Positions 38,006-49,800 of a DNA stretch of 64,000 nt are shown here, one piece after another. The stretch covers positions 8,954,683 through 9,018,682 of the forward strand of contig NC_054741.1 in assembly GCF_018143015.1 (NCBI RefSeq), in the 5' to 3' direction. A model generated the notes under the pieces. It was not told the origin of the DNA and ran no database searches. It saw nothing but the letters and a program-made list of their open reading frames with translations. Numbering within the stretch: position 1 is the first letter of the stretch; every line of letters begins with the position of its first letter. Source of the stretch: Lytechinus variegatus. Its lineage: Eukaryota > Echinodermata > Echinoidea > Temnopleuroida > Toxopneustidae. The translations under genes and the position numbers were made by a program.

Positions 38006-39113
38006 ATTTTTGTCTCACCTGCGAAGCAAAGTGAGACTATAGGCGCCGCTTTTCCGACGGCGGCGGCGGGGTCAACATCAAATCTTAACCTGAGGTTAAG
38101 TTTTTGAAATGACGTTATAACTTAGAAAGTATACGGACCTAGTTAATAAAACTTGGCCATAAGGTTAATCAAGTATTACTGAACATCCTATTAGAGTTTC
38201 ATGTCACATGACGAAGGTCAAAGGTCATTTAGGGTCAATGAACTTAGACCATGTTGGAGGAATCAACATCGAAATCTTAACCTGAGGTTAAGTTTTTGAA
38301 ATGTCATCATAACTTAGAAAATATATTGACCTAGTTCATGAAACTTGGACATAAGGTTAATCAAGTATCACTGAACATCCTGCATGAGTTTCAAGTCACA
38401 TGACCAAGGTCAAAAGTCATTTAGGGTCAATGAACTTTGGCCGAATTGGGGATATCTGTTGAATTCCCATCATAACTTTGAAAGTTTATGGATCTGATTC
38501 ATGAAACTTGGACATAATAGTAATCAAGCATCACTGAAATTTTTTTGCAAGTTTCAGGTCTCATGATTAAGGTCAAAGGTCATTTAGGGTCAATGAACTT
38601 TGGCCGAATCGGGGGTATCTGTTGAATTACCATCATAACTTTGAAAGTTTATTGGTCTAGTTCATTAAACTTGGACATTAGAGTAATCAAGTATCACTGA
38701 ACATCCTGTGCGCGTTTCAGGTCACATGACCAAGGTCAAAGGTCAATGAACTTTGGCCGAATTGGGTGTATCTGTTGAATTACCATCATAACTTTGAAAG
38801 TTTATGGATCTGATTCATGAAACTTGTACATAAGAGTAATCAGTTATCACTAAACATCCTGTTCGAGTTTCAGGTCACATGATCAAGGTCAAAGGTCATG
38901 TAAGGTCAATGAACTTTGGCCATGTTGGGTTTTTTTGTTGAATAACCATCATATCTCTGTAAGTTTATTGGTCTAGTTCATAAAAAGTGGACATAAGAGT
39001 AACCATGTATCACTGAACATCTTGTGCGAGTTAGAGTAGTATTCAAAGTCAACACTGCTGCTATATTGAACCGCGTGATGCAGGTGAGACGGCCAGCGGC
39101 ATTCCACTTGTTA
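38006..39113 (+). repeat. Family T tandem-unit element with DR1 motifs, copy A
   Basis: Starts ATTTTTGTCTCACCTGCG and ends GCAGGTGAGACGG...CCACTTGTTA; GTCTCACCTGC and GCAGGTGAGAC are perfect 11-bp inverted ends. After a short GGC microsatellite come about six tandem units of roughly 150-190 bases with ATCATAACTTTGAAAGTTTATGG, CAAGTATCACTGAACATCCTG and AGGTCAAAGGTCATTTAGGG. Exact AGGTCAAAGGTCA at 38215, 38570, 38733 and 38886. The architecture recalls pearl/Tsp-type elements of molluscs and urchins. Confidence 0.85.
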
Positions 39114-40614
39114 CTCTCTAGAAGCCTCCTGGCTAGGTGAGTGGAGCCAACGGAGAGTTCAGTGGAACAACCAATGAAACACAGTTTGCAGCTTTTGGTC
39201 TGGGTTTATCGCTACTTAAAATTGCAATGCATTATGGGATCGAAAAGGGGGCAAGCTAGCTGAGCTCCTCACACTGCTGTCAAGTCTGCCCCCTTTTCAA
39301 CCCCATCATGTCTTGCAGTTGATATTTGCCGATTCGCGAGAAACCCTGTGTGTAAGCCGAAAAGTCTAGACTCTACATGTAGCTCTAACTAACAAAGCTA
39401 GTTATAGTTTTCTGTCACTAGTGGGGGGATATGTTCTGCTGAGCCCGAGTCTGAGATGAGTCTGTGAGACTTCATCTGGCTCTGCCATGGTTCAGGCCTT
39501 AATCAGGGTGACCAGATTTCACAAAATGAAATAGAGTAATTGCGTCTGTGGCTTTGCGCAGTAGGGGTTTGTATGCTGCCATTCAGACTCAGCAATATTC
39601 TTCTGAAATCATCAACACAATTTAGACATGCACACTACACATTCACTAACTCACTCCCACACTACATCATCCAGAGTGTTGGGTAGTAATTTTGACACTC
39701 TGATGGTATGTTGTTTTTTTTTTTTAATCAGATCACATCACATTGTATAGTTGTGACAAAGTGAAACAAATTGTGCCACACAGAAATTAAATTTTCCCCT
39801 AGTAAACCCATGGGGAAATGGCAATCTCAACACACAAAAATAAGGGTTTGCAATGTATCTCTTAATCCTCATTTCTAATGATCCTCTAAACTTGTCCTAA
39901 GCATCAAAAAGAGTTTTACTTTTTTCCCAAACTGTACATCTTAAATGAGTTGAAAATCAATTCAGATCACACTTTAAAAATTTGCCCCCAACATTGTGCC
40001 ATTCTTTCCACAAAATCAGCCCGTTTTATGCCAACGCTTTTCAGTGTGGCTTTCAGACACCCAAAATTTGCGTCTGTGATGCAGTATGGCAGGATGGAAT
40101 AATCCTAGAGCTAATTCTTCCTCTGTGATTGTAGATCTATTTCTTTGTGGTCAGTAGGAGCGCATGGCCAATGTGGGAGACAATCTCCCATATTTTAGAC
40201 TTGCTTTGCAAAAGTACATAAGAAACAACACCAACAAGAAAATAAACTTTCCACACAAAATTCAGTTCGTCTGAACCCAGTTCATAAAATTTATGAGAAT
40301 CAAAGCTTGACCAGGAAGGGCCAGTTAACCTGGAGCAGCTAAAACTGATAATTATGGACGGGCAAAAATTCAATGTTTGACGTATTTCTGTTTTTTAAAG
40401 AGTGTTCTCATTTATGGAAATATCTTAGTAATTTGTTCGCATTTTTTGCAGTTAAAGTTGGCAGCTATGTAGCTGTCATGAATCTGTTTCCTGCTTTCAG
40501 TTAGAGTTGTATATAGTTATGAAGACTTGCTCAGAGAGTGAGTGACTTTTAATCAATCCATCTAATTCCCAGCAGATATACATCTCCTTTGTGGGCTGAG
40601 GACAGACCTGAACC
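39114..40614. other. SF3B3 upstream flank
   Basis: No coding region seen. It contains a solo hAT end (39504-39527). Just before the ATG, GAGGACAG at 40599-40606 could be the acceptor of a first coding exon whose 5' untranslated exon lies further upstream; this is not demonstrated. Confidence 0.35.
39504..39527. repeat. Solo end of the CAGGGTGACCAGAT hAT-like family
   Basis: CAGGGTGACCAGATTTCAC followed by AAAAT repeats, in inverse, the right end of the 27994-29227 element. No partner end is nearby. Confidence 0.65.
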
Positions 40615-40840
40615 ATGTTTCTCTATGCACTAACTCTTCAGCGAGCCACAGGCATCGTCCAGTGCATACATGGAAACTTTGCTGGCACCAAGCAACAAGA
40701 GTTGGTGGTTGGACGGGGTAAACTCCTGGAGTTGATCAAGATAGATCCCAACACTGGCAAGCTCTACACTGTACTAAGTCATGAGATATTTGGGATCATC
40801 AGGACATTAATGCCTTTCAGGCTAACAGGAGGAAGTAAAG
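40615..40840 (+). CDS. SF3B3: SF3B3 exon 1 (start)
   Basis: Residues 1-76 (76 split). ATG at 40615 in [21 protein letters not shown] matches human [14 protein letters not shown]. Donor GTCAGT. Propeller A begins. Confidence 0.96.
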
Positions 40841-43800
40841 GTCAGTCTATCTGTGGTTCAATCAGCAATGTTTGCAAGGATGGCCTTACCACTGGTTGCT
40901 AATATATGCCATGTGAAGCACCTTTTTTTGTAAATATATCATCAATCTAAATTTCAGAAACTATTCTAGGCCATAAATGATATTTTAAGGCAACGCCACT
41001 TTTTGAAAGGGTACAATTTTATATTTCATCATATATTGAGAAAATTGTAAAAGGTACAAAATATCCAAGGCCTTGGATTAATTTAATCCTGGTTATTCAG
41101 TCACGTAAATTTCATTTATAAATGATTGAATATTCTATGAATTATTTTAGAATCAAATTAAATCTGTTAATATATTATCAACTGTGCTTCTTATGTAATC
41201 TCATGATAATTTTCTATGTGAGTTGTGGTTCTTGCAACAAATGTGGCAGGGAATAATTCTGCTTTACAAATTTGAATAGCATTTTTGGTTTACAAGAAAA
41301 GCTCTCAACCAAGTAATGTACAGTACTATGTAAAAATATGCTATACAAAAGACTTAATGCATAGCTCAGTCTTTCAAAAATGTGGAGCAAATCGCGATGT
41401 GATACCAGGAATATCATTCCCTGTGTAGTGTGTAACAGTACCAAATTTTCAGCCAAGGTCCATTGATAACTTTTGTTATCTTACATACAAATTATGTTAT
41501 CGATGGCATGACAATGAGTAAGGTCAATCCCAAAACTAGATTTGTTAAAGTTTGATGTCATGAATGGTATCTGTTTAGGCCCACTTGTGTCACCAATGCA
41601 AGCGTTTAATGTTATCCTATAGTTCATTATTATATATTTAACTGTTAATGTTGAACCTTTTTTTTTTTTTTTTTTAGAAAATAACACAGTATGTGTAACG
41701 ATTTTGGAGATGTTTAGTCAATATTTGTCCTCTGCAACTTTGGTTTTAATTGATTAAGAAGCACTGGTTGTCATTTCAAGAAGTTTGCCAGCCCAGACAA
41801 TTTGTTATTCTTTGACAGTTATCGTAGTCAGGGTCAGAAGCTACTGATTTTCAGTACCAAGGATTTCACTTCCTTAGTCAGAGCTGAAAATTTAGTCAGT
41901 GCTGACAACTTTCATTTAGGCCTGTAAGTGTCTGTCTGTTACTATGCAAACTGTCAGAAAAGGATAACTATTCAGTGTTGTCAACTTTCATTTAAACGTG
42001 AATAGAATTCAATGGAATGCCGATTATCTCAAACTTCAGTAAGTTGGTATCCATACTGCTGATTGATGCACCTTTCAACCTTTCTCATTTTAACATTCTT
42101 CCATTTGTATGTTCTTATTTGACCAGATTTCATAGTTGTTGGATCAGACTCTGGACGTATCATCATCCTTGAATACAATGCTGCTAAAAACTGCCTTGAA
42201 CGGGTATGGTATAGGTTACATAGTGTGGGATACTTTCAGATGGTGGGATCAAAGGGATATGTATGAAATTGAAATTATCAATAATGTGATATTTATCCAA
42301 TGAGTTGAATCCAGGCCCACATAAGGTGGGTTTAACTGGTGTGAAATTATTTGATATCACCTTTGTCACATTCACAGATGCTTGCTGTGAATGTGACAAA
42401 AGTGATATCAAATAATTTCACACCAGTTGAATTATTTGATACCACTTTTGTCATATTCAGAGATGCTTGCTGAATTTTATTTTGATAAAAAGTAGATACA
42501 TGTAGGTATGGTATCTAATATAGTTCAAGAAAGACTGATTTCATCAACTTTATTTGCTGACTTATTTATTTTGCTCATTTGATATAAATTCAATGGCTCA
42601 AAAGTTTGCATACACTGACACCGATCATATTTGGTAATGCTACTTGTAGTTTTTATGTACCATGTACATGAAAAGTGAAGGAAGTAATATTCCATTATTT
42701 TTGTTCAGAGGCTCATTTTGACCACATGATGGCTATTATTTGAGATTAAGAAATAACCCTTACTAGTTAACAGCCACTTTGTAATGCTTTCAATTGTCAT
42801 CTTTCCTTTCAAGGTCCATCAAGAGACATTTGGTAAAAGTGGGTGTCGGCGTATTGTACCCGGTCAGTTCCTGGCTGTAGACCCTAAGGGGCGTGCCGTC
42901 ATGGTGGGTGCGTTGGAGAAACAGAAGCTTGTATACATCCTGAACAGAGATGCACAGGCTAGGCTGACCATCTCATCCCCTTTGGAAGCCCACAAATCAA
43001 ATACCTTCTCATTCCACATTGTAGGGGTTGATGTTGGCTTTGAGAACCCCATGTTTGCGTGCTTGGAGATTGACTATGAAGTGAGTAGTACCTGGGACGT
43101 GTTTCACAAAGAAGTTTTTTCAGACCTAGAGTCATACTTAAATGTCCGGTTGCTTGCCATATGAAAGGCATCACTGCATTGGTCAAACCATGCAGATAAG
43201 ATGCATGCTACTGTGTATTAATAAGATTGCGTGTTGCATATCACGTGGGCGTCGGCATTAAGCATGACTGAAATTATGTTACTTGTACAATTTATTGTTT
43301 CTTTCATGCTCCAGGCCGCTTGAATAGCATTTGGCAATTTCAAATTTGATATAAAAACGGGTGTTCTTCTTACAGCAGTAATTACACCAGTCAAGATACT
43401 GAATCTAAAGTGCTGCTGAGATTTATGTGACTTAGGTGTGGGGATATCAATTTTATGATTGGTGTCGTATGATTGATTTTTTTTGTGATCCTGTATTTAA
43501 TGCTGGAGCTAATTTTGGAAGCCCATTTCGTGATCGCTCACGCTGACACCAATATACTAGAAATGACATATTTCCATTCTTGTTCATGTTCCTCACCTTC
43601 AGTAAAAAGTAAGATGAAAAAATATGTTTTCAAATCCTGTTTATGAAATTTATGAATACACCTTGTACAGTCAGTGGATAAGTCTTAAGGCTTCAAACCT
43701 CAAGGTTCTGGATTTTAAACTTAACGATATCAGAATAATCAGCTAATTGCAGTTGCTAATTGTCTTGTTTTCCCTACAGTGCAGAAATGATGTGCTTATG

Positions 43801-46800
43801 CTTCCGTGTTTCACCTGATAATTGAATTGATTACAAACCTAGCATACTGATCTGCACTCTTTGTTAGATAAAAAAAAGTGTCTTTTTTTAGAGAATTTTC
43901 GACTGCATGATGATTCAGCTGTAAACCAATTTGGCATATGACATTATAATTTGTATTTCCTTTCTTTTTTTTCCATCCCCCTCTGTTATTTGTTTTTATA
44001 TACACTGGCTGTACATAATTGTAATTTCTTTAAATGATTTTTGGCTGCACTAATATCTGGTGATAATGTGAATAAATATATATTTATATTTTGTAACAGG
44101 ATGCTGATAGTGATCCTACAGGGGAAGCGGCCCTGGCAACCCAACAACTACTTACCTATTATGAACTGGACCTGGGGCTAAACCATGTGGTTAGAAAATA
44201 CAGTGAACCATTAGAGGAATATGGAAACTTACTTATTGCAGGTAAATGTGTGATATAAAGAGGAGGGGGTGGACTTTAAGAGACTCATGTGCAGTAGGTA
44301 TAAAATAACACTGTAGCTGTAAAACAATCTTGGATTGAATAAATATGACACGATAAAGTAGGAAACATAGTCTATGTCATAAACACTGGTTCATGTTGAA
44401 TTAAGGAGTATAGAGTGCAGAAATGATGTGCTTATGCTTCCGTGTTTCACCTGATCATTGAATTGATTATAAACTTAGCATACTGATCTGTACGTCTCAT
44501 TAGTTACCTTGCCTTGTGTCTATCTCCATTTGAAGAGTATATCTATTGGTGAAGTAATTGCCATGTTAATTTCATTATTCATAATGTTATTTGTATAGGG
44601 TTATTTAGTTTTTGGATTCACACCTCACATTTTATTGAAATATTTGCCATTTTTTTGCAACTTGACCCTTGTTTTGGGGATCAAAGGCCTATCCCTCCCC
44701 CATACAAAGAAAATCAGGTTTTACTTTTATTAGAATTAAACTAAATGTTGACAACAGTTTCCTGTCTGATCATATTTTTTAAAGCTTTTTGATTGACTGT
44801 CCATCCATCCCACTGTTGTTCTTGTGATAACTAAAGAATCCGATTGAGGGATCAATTTCCAATCGGGCATATATGTGAGTGAAGATGGTCTAATTTGATT
44901 CAGGGATTGCAAATTCAAGGTTAAAAAAAATAACATTCACCAAAGTATCATGTGATAACCAAAGAACAGTTAAAGGTTTAATCCAATCAACTTTGTTCAT
45001 GTATGCATATGGGAGGGATAATTATCTGATTAGGTGTTGGGGTCACAAGTTGAAAGGTCGCAGAGGTCATCTGAAAAGTTGATATTTCTTGTTGTGAAAT
45101 ATATTTCTAATCTGGCAATTGCAGAGACACAGATATCAACTGCATGCAATGAAGAATCCTTGGAGATCGTAAGGTAAGTTTCCCAAAGTTCAAATAAGAT
45201 TTATTATGGTCTGTCAACTTTTTGTTTACAGTACCCGGAGGGAGTGATGGTCCTAGTGGTGTATTGATCTGTTCTGAGAACTACATCACTTACAAGAACT
45301 TGGGAGATCAACCAGATATCAGGATGCCAATACCACGCAGACGGGTAAGGAAGAAAGAAAGATGAACAAGCATTTGAAACTATTGTGATACATGCTATCT
45401 TTTTTGAATTTTTTTTTTGGGGGGGGGGCATAGGGAAGTTTTCGTAACGATGATAAAAAGGGAAAAGTGAATATCATTGGCTCAATGATAAGGAAATATG
45501 CATTTTCCTTGTAATAAATACTTACAGCTGCTTTAATCTTATTTTTTTTATGCCTCTGTCAACATTGATTACCAAAAGCTTATTTTGAGTATCTTTTTCA
45601 CCAATAATTTGAAAATTGTACAATTATTTAACTTTAAACTTTGTCCTTGGTCAAAGGTCTTGTACCCACGACCTTTGACGTTGTATTCATGAAAAGGCCT
45701 CACAATGCCATCGCAATGAAGTGTATCAGCAAGGGATACAAGACAGTGCATTTTTTTTGCAATTTAATAGTGATGATCCTTATAATTTGTGAAAGGAATT
45801 ATGTTCTCAATATTCCTTGTTTGTTTGGGGGAATATCATAATTGTCAATCTTTTCATTAAGATTCAAATAGATAACTTTCTAGTTTACAAAAACCCAATA
45901 ATTTCTTGCCTCAATTCATGCTTAGAAACTTGCTTCAATTTTCATATATCCGGGCCATACTTTTGTACACTCTGGCTTACAATATTTAGTCTCCCTTTGC
46001 CTTGGTGACTGTGGCTGCGTTCAGAGGCAATCATTACTGTAGACAGAGGCATACATTTTGGAACTTGTTCTTAGTTCATTATGTGTATGCAGAAATGATG
46101 TGCTTATGCTTCCGTGTTTCACCTGATCATTGAATTGATTATACAACCTAGCATACTGATCTGTACCTTAAACTAATGTTTGTATTACTTAGTCCCTGTT
46201 GTTCATTCCTAATAGTTTTCACCTTTGTTTCCATTTACTCTTGATGTAGAATGACTTGGACGATCCTGAAAGGGGTATGATATTTGTTTGCAGTGCGACC
46301 CACAAAACAAAGGTAAGAACTGTTAATGTTAAGAACCAGGCCAATACTGCATTTACTACAGTAGGGCTAATTACATATTCATGTGGCCATACATTGGGCC
46401 ATGTTGAACTGATTCCTACTATCTTTGGGTTGTAGGTGTTTTTCATCATGCTCATCATTTGGGGGGGGGGAGCACTGGGACTGTTTAGTTTTATAGGTCA
46501 GTTTTATGTGACATATACAATATATTCTAGATTTTGGTGAATGGTTGTTTTCTCTTTCCTACAGTCCATGTTCTTCTTCCTGGCCCAAACTGAGCAAGGT
46601 GACATCTTCAAGATCACGTTAGAGACAGATGACGACATGGTGACAGAGATACGCATGAAGTACTTTGACACTGTTCCAGTTGCAACTTCCATGAACGTCC
46701 TGAAGACAGGCTTCCTCTTCATTGCATCAGAATATGGCAATCAGTGAGTATGATATTAGTAAAGTGGCTTGAATTGTCATTGCATTGATCAACCCTAGAA

Positions 46801-49800
46801 TAATGTAGACCATGCTTTAAGTGCCTGTTGTGAAATCATTCTGAAACTTTCATGAAACAAATGATGCTTTTCACTGAATTTGCTTTGAGCCAATCAGACG
46901 CAATGATTTTGGTATTCAAAATAATATACACTGAGTATCACTGACTGTTTCATGAAATTATTATATTTACTTCAGGGTACAGTTAGTTACAAACGTAGAC
47001 CACAGGCCTGCTATTTTTGGCAGAAAATGTATAATTTTGTTATCATTTCACCAGTGTGAAATTATTTTCAACACTCAAATTTTACCAAACCAGTATTAAG
47101 CTTATGCGTATTTGTTTTGTATTTTATCAAAATGTATGTAAATTCAATTTGTTAATCCAGCGCTTTCCAGCCTCTTTGCTACATGGGATTTAAATTAAAG
47201 TTTCTTCTCCTTTTCTTGTTTAGCTACCTGTATCAGATTGCCCATCTTGGAGATGACGATGATGAGCCTGAATTCAGCAGTGCTACACCCCTTGAGGAAG
47301 GGGATACCTTCTTCTTTGCACCTCGTACCCTCAGAAACCTTGAAGAGGTGGACCAGTTGGAGAGCCTTTCTCCTATTCTCGCTTGTCAGGTGCGTTAAAT
47401 AGATCATGGTGGTGTTTCACTTGTAATGTTATGCACAACTTGAAGATGTTCTTAGGTCTTGCACAATTAAAGACAATCCCCCCCCCGGACCAATCGCTGA
47501 AAAAAATTGTTTTTGAACAAAACTGTATCAAAAAAAGTATCAAGCCAAAGCCCCTGATAACATGCTTTTAGTTGTAATCAAAGTTGCATTTGCAACTGTT
47601 TCTGAAAATGGCCTCTGGGCAGGTGTATCTCAAAGTCTAGCAATCCATCTCAAAGTTGATTTGTATGATTGATTGCTCATGATTATAAACAATCTGTTGT
47701 AGAAGCTGGTCTTACAATCCATCGTCGGCTTTGTGTAACAGAGCCACAGGGTGTATCTCATGATGCAATTTGTGAATTATCTGCGTTGATTATTGTCAGG
47801 GGCTACAGAAATCCTCATGGCTGTTAGGCTGAGAACAACTTTAGCAATGATAATCATGGATTAGATGATTCATAGCACATTCTGGAAACCTTTCTGATAT
47901 GATTTAAAAAGCTGAATCACATATCATAGTGCTGGGCTTTGTTTTTGTGATTACAGTTTTGGCAACTATAACATAACTCATAAAATTTTGGGGCACCAAG
48001 GCCAAAATATACTGTATGCCTATGCCCCTATAGGTAGTTTCAAAAGAACCGTTATTGAATTATTTGTATCAATCATTGGTGGGATTAAAAAAGGTGGGTA
48101 ACATTGATTTCATAGTAAAAGTGCAGCTGAAAGGGGGCTCATTTTTGTCTCACCTGCGAAGCAAAGTGAGACTATAGGCGCCGCTTTTCCGACGGCGGCG
48201 GCGGCGGCGGCGGCGGCGTCAACATCAAATCTTAACCTGAGGTTAAGTTTTTGAAATGACGTCATAACTTAGAAAGTATATGGACCTAGTTAATAAAACT
48301 TGGCCATAAGGTTAATCAAGTATTACTGAACATCCTATTAGAGTTTCATGTCACATGACCAAGGTCAAAGGTCATTTATGGTCAATGAACTTAGACCATG
48401 TTGGAGGAATCAACATCGAAATCTTAACCTGAGGTTAAGTTTTTGAAATGTCATCATAACTTAGAAAATATATGGACCTAGTTCATGAAACTTGGACATT
48501 AGGTTAATCAAGTATCACTGAACATCCTACATGAGTTTCACGTCACATGACCAAGGTCAAAGGTCATTTAGGGTCAATGAACTTTGGCCGAATTGGGGAT
48601 ATCTGTTGAATTCCCATCATAACTTTGAAAGTTTATGGATCTGATTCATGAAACTTGGACACAATAGTAATCAAGCATCACTGAAAATTTTGTACAAGTT
48701 TCAGGTCTCATGATTAAGGTCAAAGGTCATTTAGGGTCAATGAACTTTGGCCGAATTGGGGGTATCTGTTGAATTACCATCATAACTTTGAAAGTTTATT
48801 GGTCTAGTTCATTAAACTTGGACATTAGAGTAATCAAGTATCACTGAACATCCTGTGCGCGTTTCAGGTCACATGACCAAGGTCAAAGGTCAATGAACTT
48901 TGGCCGAACTGGGTGTATCTGTTGAATTACCATCATAACTTTGAAAGTTTATGGATCTGATTCATGAAACTTGTACATAAGAGTAATCAAGTATTACTGA
49001 ACATCCTGTGCGAGTTTCAGGTCACATGATCAAGGTCACAGGTCATGTAAGGTCAATGAACTTTGGCCATGTTGGGGTTTTTTGTTGAATAACCATCATA
49101 TCTCTAAGTTTATTGGTCTAGTTCATAAAAAGTGGACATAAGAGTAACCATGTATCGCTGAACATCTTGTGCGAGTTAGAGTAGTATTCAAAGTCAGCAC
49201 TGCTGCTATATTGAACCGCGTGATGCAGGTGAGACGGCCAGAGGCATTCCACTTGTTAATTAATATAAATTTGTTTTAATGAATTGGATTCGACCATAGC
49301 TGAAAGCATTCATTTTTCACCATAAGTGTGCATTTGATATTGAATTTTGTTAAGAATGCATGCTAAATCAGGCATACGTAACCACAATCCCTACATAAAC
49401 CATGGGTTAAGGTTAACCCACTTTTTGTCTCGCCCACCAGAGGTGAAGGCGAGACTTAGGGATCCAAATGTCGTCCGTCCGTCACAAATCTAATGACACA
49501 TAACTCCACAACCGTAAGTCGCTTTTCAACCAAACTTGGATGGTAGATGGACTTTGGGGACCTGCATCTTATGCTGCAGTCGGAGGTCACATGGTAAGGT
49601 CAAAGGTCATTTTCAGGTCAACGTTAAAGTTTACATGCAAGACTCTCTTATGACACCTAACTCCACAACCGTAAGTCACTTTTCAACCAAACTTGGATGG
49701 TAGATGGACTTGGGGGACCTGCAGTCGGAGGTCACATGGCACGGTCAAAGGTCATTTTCAGGTCAATGTTAAAGTTTACATGCAAGACTCTCTTATGACA

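Noticed and set aside
46854..46930. ATGATG...CACTGA in SF3B3 intron 7
   Set aside because: The sequence belongs to the dispersed palindromic repeat family P, which also occurs without these boxes.
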